A DNA stretch of 64,000 nucleotides from Nocardia aurantiaca. GTDB lineage: Bacteria; Actinomycetota; Actinomycetes; Mycobacteriales; Mycobacteriaceae. This document shows positions 59,510 to 64,000 of the stretch, piece after piece. A program made the position numbers and the translations under genes. A model generated the notes under the pieces. It was not told the origin of the DNA. It did no database searches and saw only the letters and a program-made list of their open reading frames with translations. Location of the stretch: assembly GCF_009708175.1 (NCBI RefSeq), contig NZ_WMBB01000001.1, forward strand, positions 1-64,000, written 5' to 3'. How positions within the stretch are numbered: the stretch's first letter is position 1; each line of letters opens with the position of its first letter.

Positions 59510-60747
59510 ACGCACTGCGCAAAGTTGGAACACTGCCCCGCTGGGCGCGAACCGTGGCGGTGGTGGCGCTCGTGGCCATCGTCGTCGCCGTCGGCTATTC
59601 GGCCGTGAGCCGGATCGGCAAGACGAAGATCACCGCGTATTTCCCGTCCACCAGTGGCTTGTACGCCAGTGATGAGGTGCGGGTTCTCGGCGTGAAGGTC
59701 GGCAGGATCGATTCGGTGGAGCCTGGCAAGGACCGGGTCACGGTCAAGATGACGCTGGACCGCGGTATCGACATCCCCGCCGACGCCAAGGCCGTGCTCG
59801 TCTCCCCGTCACTGGTTTCCGCCCGCTTCATTCAGCTCGCGCCCGCCTATACCGGTGGACCGAAGCTGAAGGACGGCGGGACCATACCGATCGAGCACAC
59901 CGCCATCCCGGTCGAATGGGATGACATCAAGGCCGAACTGAACAAGCTGGCAACCACTCTCGGACCGGTCGGGCAAGACCAGCAGGGTTCGTTCGGGCGG
60001 TTCGTCGATACCGCCGCCAACAATCTCGATGGCAACGGCCAGGCGTTCCGCAATGCGCTCAAGGAGCTGTCCGGGGCGCTGACCACGCTCTCCGACGGCC
60101 GCACCGACCTTTTCGCCACCATTCGCAACCTGCAGGTGTTCGTCGACGCGCTGTCGCACAGCAACGACCAGATCGTGCAGTTCGGCGGGCGGCTGGCGTC
60201 GGTGTCCTCGGTGCTGGCGGGTGTGTCGACCGATCTCGGTGCGGCACTGGACAATCTGGATGGCGCGGTCTCGGACGTGCGCCGGTTCATCGAGGCACGT
60301 GGCGGCGCGCTGACCGACAGCTTGCAGCGGATGGCCGATGTGACCCAGCTGCTGGTGGACAAGCGGCCCCAGCTCGAGCAGGTGCTGCACGCCGGCCCAA
60401 CCGCGCTGACGAACTTCTACCAGATTTACAAGCCCGCGACCGGTTCGGTGACCGGCTACCCCGTGCTCACCAATATGGCCGATCCCATGAGCTTCCTGTG
60501 TGGTTCGGTCGCCGCGCTGCAGGACAACGACTCGGACAAGAGCGCGAATCTCTGTGCTCAGATCCTGGGTCCGGTGTTCCAGAACCTGGCCATGAACTAC
60601 GTGCCGTTCATGCTCAGCACGGCCACTACCGCGGGCGCCCGCCCGGATCAGATCAAATACAGCACACCGGAACTCGAAGCCCGGGCCAATGCCCAGGTCA
60701 CCGTACCCAAGAGCCTCGCCGATCTGGCGCTCCCGGGAGGCAACTGA
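59506..60747 (+). CDS. mce4D: Mce4D, subunit of the Mce4 sterol importer
   Basis: A 413-residue Mce protein. The membrane helix is TVAVVALVAIVVAVGYSAVS (about 16-35), and the MCE domain has AYFPSTSGLYASDEVRVLGV then KVGRIDSVEPGKDRVTVKMT. The long helical segment carries TLGPVGQDQQGSFGRFVDTA and NDQIVQFGGRLASVSSVLAG. The C-terminus is shorter and less Pro-rich than in many Mce D proteins. ATG 59506 overlaps the mce4C stop, and its stop overlaps mce4E. Confidence 0.92.
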   Translation: MNALRKVGTLPRWARTVAVVALVAIVVAVGYSAVSRIGKTKITAYFPSTSGLYASDEVRVLGVKVGRIDSVEPGKDRVTVKMTLDRGIDIPADAKAVLVSPSLVSARFIQLAPAYTGGPKLKDGGTIPIEHTAIPVEWDDIKAELNKLATTLGPVGQDQQGSFGRFVDTAANNLDGNGQAFRNALKELSGALTTLSDGRTDLFATIRNLQVFVDALSHSNDQIVQFGGRLASVSSVLAGVSTDLGAALDNLDGAVSDVRRFIEARGGALTDSLQRMADVTQLLVDKRPQLEQVLHAGPTALTNFYQIYKPATGSVTGYPVLTNMADPMSFLCGSVAALQDNDSDKSANLCAQILGPVFQNLAMNYVPFMLSTATTAGARPDQIKYSTPELEARANAQVTVPKSLADLALPGGN

Positions 60748-61964
60748 TGAAAACCATTCGCGGCCGCAAACAGGTGGCGGGCCTGGCGATCGGGATCGCG
60801 ATCGCTTTGGGCGCCACCGGATGTGAGTGGGACGGCCTGAACTCGCTGTCCATGCCCGGCGCCGCCGGTACCGGCGAGGGGGCGTGGCAGGTGAAGATCC
60901 AGATGCCGAATGTCACCACGCTGACCCGCAATTCGCCGGTCATGGTCAACGACGTCACCGTGGGCACGGTCACCGGAATCGAGGTGGAGGGCTGGCATGC
61001 GCTGGTTACCGTCAGCCTGGACAAGGGCGTGAAGCTGCCCGCCAACGCCGTCGCCAAGATCGGGCAGACTTCGCTGCTCGGCAGCAACCATGTCGAACTC
61101 GCCATGCCGACAGATGTGGCGGCGCAAGGTGAATTGAAGGGCGGAGACACCATTCCGCTGGAGCGGGCGGGCGCCTACCCGACCACCGAGCAGACGTTGT
61201 CCTCGCTGTCGGTGGTGCTCAATGGTGGCGGCATCAGCCAGCTCGAGAACATCACCGGTGAACTCGACAAGGCGCTTTCCGGGCGCACCGACGCGATCCG
61301 GGATCTGCTGCCGCAGCTGAACACGCTCGTCGGCACCCTGGACAACCAGACCAAGGACATCATTGCCGCCATGGGCGGCCTGGACCGGTTCTCCGGTATC
61401 CTCGCCCAGCAGAAGGATCAAGTGGCCAACGCCATCGACCACCTCCACCCGGCGCTGACCGTGCTGGCCGACCGGCGCGAGAACATCACCAAGACGCTCA
61501 CCGCCCTCGGTGGTCTGAGCGACGCGGTGGACAAGATCATTCAGCAGGGCGGCTCCGACCTGAAGGCCAACCTGGCCAATCTCTGGCCCGTGCTGGAGCA
61601 GGTCGCGAATACCGGCAGCAACCTCACCAGCGCGCTGAACATTCTGCTGACCTTCCCGTTCCCCATGCACCAGATGGATGGCGCCGTCAAGGGCGACTAT
61701 CTCAATGTGAAGATCACCTTCGATCTCACCGCGGCGCGCCTGGCCAAGAACTTCCTCACCGACACCCCGTTCGGTCCCCGCTACGCGGGGGTGGAGGGCG
61801 CACTCGGCCAATTGGGCGGCACGCCGGGCGATCCGGTTGACCCCAAGAACGCTCCGTTCCAGCCCCATCCGGATACGCCCGCGCCGATGCCGAGCATTCC
61901 CGGGATCGGGCAGATTCCAGGTCTGCCCGCGATTCCGGGTCTCACCGTGCCGCAAGGGAAGTGA
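60747..61964 (+). CDS. mce4E: Mce4E, lipoprotein subunit of the Mce4 sterol importer
   Basis: A 405-residue Mce lipoprotein. The lipobox LGATGC places the lipidated Cys at residue 26 after a short signal (QVAGLAIGIAIALGATG), as in the E subunit (LprN type). The MCE domain contains QMPNVTTLTRNSPVMVNDVT then GTVTGIEVEGWHALVTVSLD, followed by the helical region. The C-terminus is a Pro-rich tail (PHPDTPAPMPSIPGIGQIPG) likely lying in the cell wall. ATG 60747 overlaps the mce4D stop. Confidence 0.93.
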   Translation: MKTIRGRKQVAGLAIGIAIALGATGCEWDGLNSLSMPGAAGTGEGAWQVKIQMPNVTTLTRNSPVMVNDVTVGTVTGIEVEGWHALVTVSLDKGVKLPANAVAKIGQTSLLGSNHVELAMPTDVAAQGELKGGDTIPLERAGAYPTTEQTLSSLSVVLNGGGISQLENITGELDKALSGRTDAIRDLLPQLNTLVGTLDNQTKDIIAAMGGLDRFSGILAQQKDQVANAIDHLHPALTVLADRRENITKTLTALGGLSDAVDKIIQQGGSDLKANLANLWPVLEQVANTGSNLTSALNILLTFPFPMHQMDGAVKGDYLNVKITFDLTAARLAKNFLTDTPFGPRYAGVEGALGQLGGTPGDPVDPKNAPFQPHPDTPAPMPSIPGIGQIPGLPAIPGLTVPQGK

Positions 61965-61966
61965 CG

Positions 61967-63418
61967 ATGAAACTCACTCGCTTCGTCAAGGTCCAGCTGA
62001 TCATCTTCTCCGTGCTGACGGTCATCGGCATCACGGTGATGGGTGGCTATTACGTCAAGGTGCCGGCCATGTTCGGCATCGGGCGCTACGGCGTGACCGT
62101 GCGGCTGCCGGCCACCGGCGGGCTGTACGAGCACGCCAACGTCGCCTACCGCGGCACCAATGTCGGCAAGGTGCAAGACGTCATCCTGACCCCGGCCGGC
62201 GTGGACGCGAAGCTGTCCATCGACAGCGATTACAAGATCCCGCAGGACGTCGACGCCTGGGTGCGCAGCGTGTCCGCGGTGGGTGAGCAGTACGTCGATC
62301 TGGTTCCGGTCGATAATCCCAAGGGCGGCAATCTGTCCGACGGTTCGGTGATCCCGGTCGAGCGCACCAAGCTCCCGCAGGATGTCGGCAGCCTGCTCGA
62401 TCAGACCGACCGGCTGCTGAACAGTGTCGCCGACACCAAGCTGAAGCAGGTCATCGACGACGCCTTCACCGCGTTCAACGGCGCGGGACCGGACCTGCAG
62501 CGCTTCCTCGACTCCGCGACCCTGCTGGTGCAGGAGGCGAAGAACAACACCGACGCCACCAAGGACCTGATCGAGAAGATCGGCCCACTGCTGGACACGC
62601 AGGTCAAGTCCGACGACGCCATCCGCGGCTGGACCAAGGATCTGGCGACGGTCACCGACCAGCTGCGCGAGCATGATCCCGCACTGCGCAACGTCGTCGA
62701 GAAGACGCCGGGTGCGGTCTCTCGGGCGACCCAGCTCTTCCAGGATCTGAAGCCCACGCTGCCGTTGCTCGCGCGCAATCTGGTGAGCGTCGGCCAGGTC
62801 GGCTACACCTACAACCCCGGCATCGAGCAGCTGCTCGTGATCTTTCCGCCGCTCATCGCGGGTCTGCTGACCGTCGCGACCGGCGGGCCCACCGAGTACG
62901 GCGCGATGGTGGACTTCATGGTCAGCGTCAATGATCCACAGGGCTGCACGACCGGGTTCCTCACCCCGGACCAGCGCCGCTCGCCGGCGTTGCTGGACCA
63001 CCCGGACACCCCGAAGGGTTTGTACTGCAAGGTTTCCCAGAACGCCCCGCAGGCGGTCCGCGGTATTCGCAATACGCCGTGCATGGAGGTTCCCGGCAAG
63101 CGCGCGCCCACGCCCGAATTGTGCCGTGACAGCGAGGGTTACGTGCCCGAGGGCGACAACCCGCCGTTCGGTAAGCCGAATCCGGTGGACAAGGACGGGA
63201 ACCCGACCAGCGGCACTGCGCCGAGCTCCTACACCACCCCGTCCAGCGCATCCACCGAGGCCCAGCCCGCATCCGTCCAGACCCAGCCGTACGATCCGCG
63301 CACGGGTGAATTCCTCGGACCGGACGGACGCACGTATCGTCAGGCGAACATCGACAGCAAGGGTTCCGGGGTAGTCCCGGCTACTTTGACAGCAATGGTC
63401 CAGGAGCAGGTGAAATGA
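61967..63418 (+). CDS. mce4F: Mce4F, subunit of the Mce4 sterol importer
   Basis: A 483-residue Mce protein. The membrane helix is VQLIIFSVLTVIGITVMGGY (about 8-27), and the MCE domain has VTVRLPATGGLYEHANVAYR then GTNVGKVQDVILTPAGVDAK. The helical region and a Cys-containing C-terminal part follow (GCTTGFLTPDQRRSP, EVPGKRAPTPELCRDSEGYV), then a Ser/Thr/Pro-rich tail. ATG 61967 was chosen because AGGGA lies 7 nt before it; GTG 61961, which overlaps the mce4E stop, would leave only 2 nt. The stop overlaps mas4A. Confidence 0.92.
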   Translation: MKLTRFVKVQLIIFSVLTVIGITVMGGYYVKVPAMFGIGRYGVTVRLPATGGLYEHANVAYRGTNVGKVQDVILTPAGVDAKLSIDSDYKIPQDVDAWVRSVSAVGEQYVDLVPVDNPKGGNLSDGSVIPVERTKLPQDVGSLLDQTDRLLNSVADTKLKQVIDDAFTAFNGAGPDLQRFLDSATLLVQEAKNNTDATKDLIEKIGPLLDTQVKSDDAIRGWTKDLATVTDQLREHDPALRNVVEKTPGAVSRATQLFQDLKPTLPLLARNLVSVGQVGYTYNPGIEQLLVIFPPLIAGLLTVATGGPTEYGAMVDFMVSVNDPQGCTTGFLTPDQRRSPALLDHPDTPKGLYCKVSQNAPQAVRGIRNTPCMEVPGKRAPTPELCRDSEGYVPEGDNPPFGKPNPVDKDGNPTSGTAPSSYTTPSSASTEAQPASVQTQPYDPRTGEFLGPDGRTYRQANIDSKGSGVVPATLTAMVQEQVK

Positions 63419-64000
63419 GCGATTCGAGTGTGGTGAGAAACCGGACACGACGGCGGGCTGTGCGCTCGGAAGGGCCCCCGCCGGAGGAGAAGGGGACCGC
63501 CGCACCGGCGTTCGAGGCCACCGTGCCCGCACCGGACAAGGTGGGCGCTGCCGAAGCCGTACAGGCGGATGGCGGCGTCATCGCGCCGAACGCGGAGTCG
63601 GCCGACGACTCGGCGCCGGTGGAGGTGACCGGGTGGGGCGACGTCCCCACCGCGGACGCGAAGCCGTCGGACTCCCCGCAGGAGTCCGCCGAGGACGCCG
63701 TGACCGCTGCTCCCGAATCCGAAGCGCCCGCAGTCGCTTCGGCCGACGGTGGCAGCCTCTGGATGCGAGTCGTCGCGGTCGCCGCCCTGGTGCTCGCCGT
63801 GGTCGTGGTGGGTGGCACCGTATGGGCCGCGCACCAGCGCAGCACGCTCTCCGATCAGGACGCGCTGCGCGCGGACTACGTGCAGGCCGCCAAACAGGCC
63901 ATGCTCAACATCACCAATATCAGCGCAGACACCGCCCAGGACGACATCAACCGGGTGCTCGCGGTGACCTCCGGCGATCTCCAGAAGGAGTACACCGACC
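63415..64000 (+). CDS. mas4A: Mas4A, Mce-associated membrane protein (truncated by window edge)
   Basis: The first 195 codons of the Mce-associated protein equivalent to Rv3493c. A long disordered acidic N-terminus (EEKGTAAPAFEATVPAPDKV, ESADDSAPVEVTGWGDVP) leads to one membrane helix (VVAVAALVLAVVVVGGTVWA, about 120-139), then the start of the extracytoplasmic NTF2-like domain (ALRADYVQAAKQAMLNITNI). Such proteins stabilise Mce complexes. ATG 63415 overlaps the mce4F stop (ATGA), so it belongs to the same transcript. The end is off the right edge. Confidence 0.88.
   Translation, partial: MSDSSVVRNRTRRRAVRSEGPPPEEKGTAAPAFEATVPAPDKVGAAEAVQADGGVIAPNAESADDSAPVEVTGWGDVPTADAKPSDSPQESAEDAVTAAPESEAPAVASADGGSLWMRVVAVAALVLAVVVVGGTVWAAHQRSTLSDQDALRADYVQAAKQAMLNITNISADTAQDDINRVLAVTSGDLQKEYTD

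Overview
This window comes from a high-GC actinomycete of the order Mycobacteriales, most likely a Nocardia or a close relative. That inference rests on a complete mce4 locus, an EspR-like regulator, many GTG starts, and steroid genes whose order can be matched block by block to the cholesterol region of Mycobacterium tuberculosis (Rv3493c to Rv3570c). Product names and M. tuberculosis counterparts are recalled from the known families and were not searched here.

Layout. (1) 1-4.0 kb: steroid A/B-ring and 9-alpha-hydroxylation genes, hsaA-hsaD-hsaC (minus) divergent from kshA and a small partner (plus), with two KstR-type boxes between them. (2) 4-10.9 kb: a non-steroid stretch with a cupin, a saccharopine-dehydrogenase-like reductase divergent from an AraC regulator, a sirtuin, a DUF427 protein, an amino-acid permease, a decayed gene, and a YbjQ-type protein. 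(3) 10.9-30.2 kb: the KstR2 regulon for C/D-ring (HIP) degradation: fadD3-enoyl hydratase-fadE31-fadE32-54 aa ORF-fadE33 (minus), fadE30-ipdF (plus), kstR2-fadA6 (plus), echA20-ipdA-ipdB-ipdC (minus), and two SDR genes (plus). It is interrupted by a multicopper oxidase and small proteins. Three KstR2 boxes lie at 16938, 20146 and 28465. (4) 30.2-34.9 kb: an accessory island with a secreted Gly-Ser-Ala repeat protein, an ImmA/IrrE-type peptidase, three tandem micro-ORFs, a MAB_1171c-like membrane protein and an EspR-like regulator. (5) 34.9-44.2 kb: KstR-type side-chain genes, namely fadA5 divergent from cyp125, the ltp3/ltp4/DUF35 aldolase operon with a ketosteroid-isomerase-like gene, an Rv3520c-like F420 oxidoreductase, and fadD19. 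(6) 44.2-50.3 kb: an ECF sigma factor, a LuxR-like regulator, a FadD19 paralog, a VOC protein, a glycosyltransferase and a mycothiol-dependent-enzyme-like protein. (7) 50.3-64 kb: fadE27-fadE26, fdxD, hsd4A, and the mce4 import operon yrbE4A-yrbE4B-mce4A-F-mas4A, which runs off the right edge.

How it works together: Mce4 imports sterol. Cyp125 (perhaps with FdxD) and FadD19 start side-chain attack. FadE26/27, Hsd4A and FadA5 run beta-oxidation, and Ltp3/Ltp4/DUF35 remove C-24 branches. KshA and HsaACD open rings A and B. FadD3, FadE30-33, IpdF, EchA20, IpdABC and FadA6 degrade the remaining rings. The fadE28-fadE29-chsH1-chsH2-ltp2 module that follows cyp125 in M. tuberculosis is not here, nor are hsaB, kshB, kstD and kstR, so the catabolon continues elsewhere.

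The most unusual signal is a short repeat that sits at gene junctions. Two near-identical 77-bp units and a diverged third form a chain of micro-ORFs linked by ATGA overlaps at 32290-32542. A similar bridge joins fadD3 to the next gene at 15266-15358, and a related copy with terminal inverted repeats lies at 51488-51569. A 54-codon coupled ORF sits between fadE32 and fadE33.
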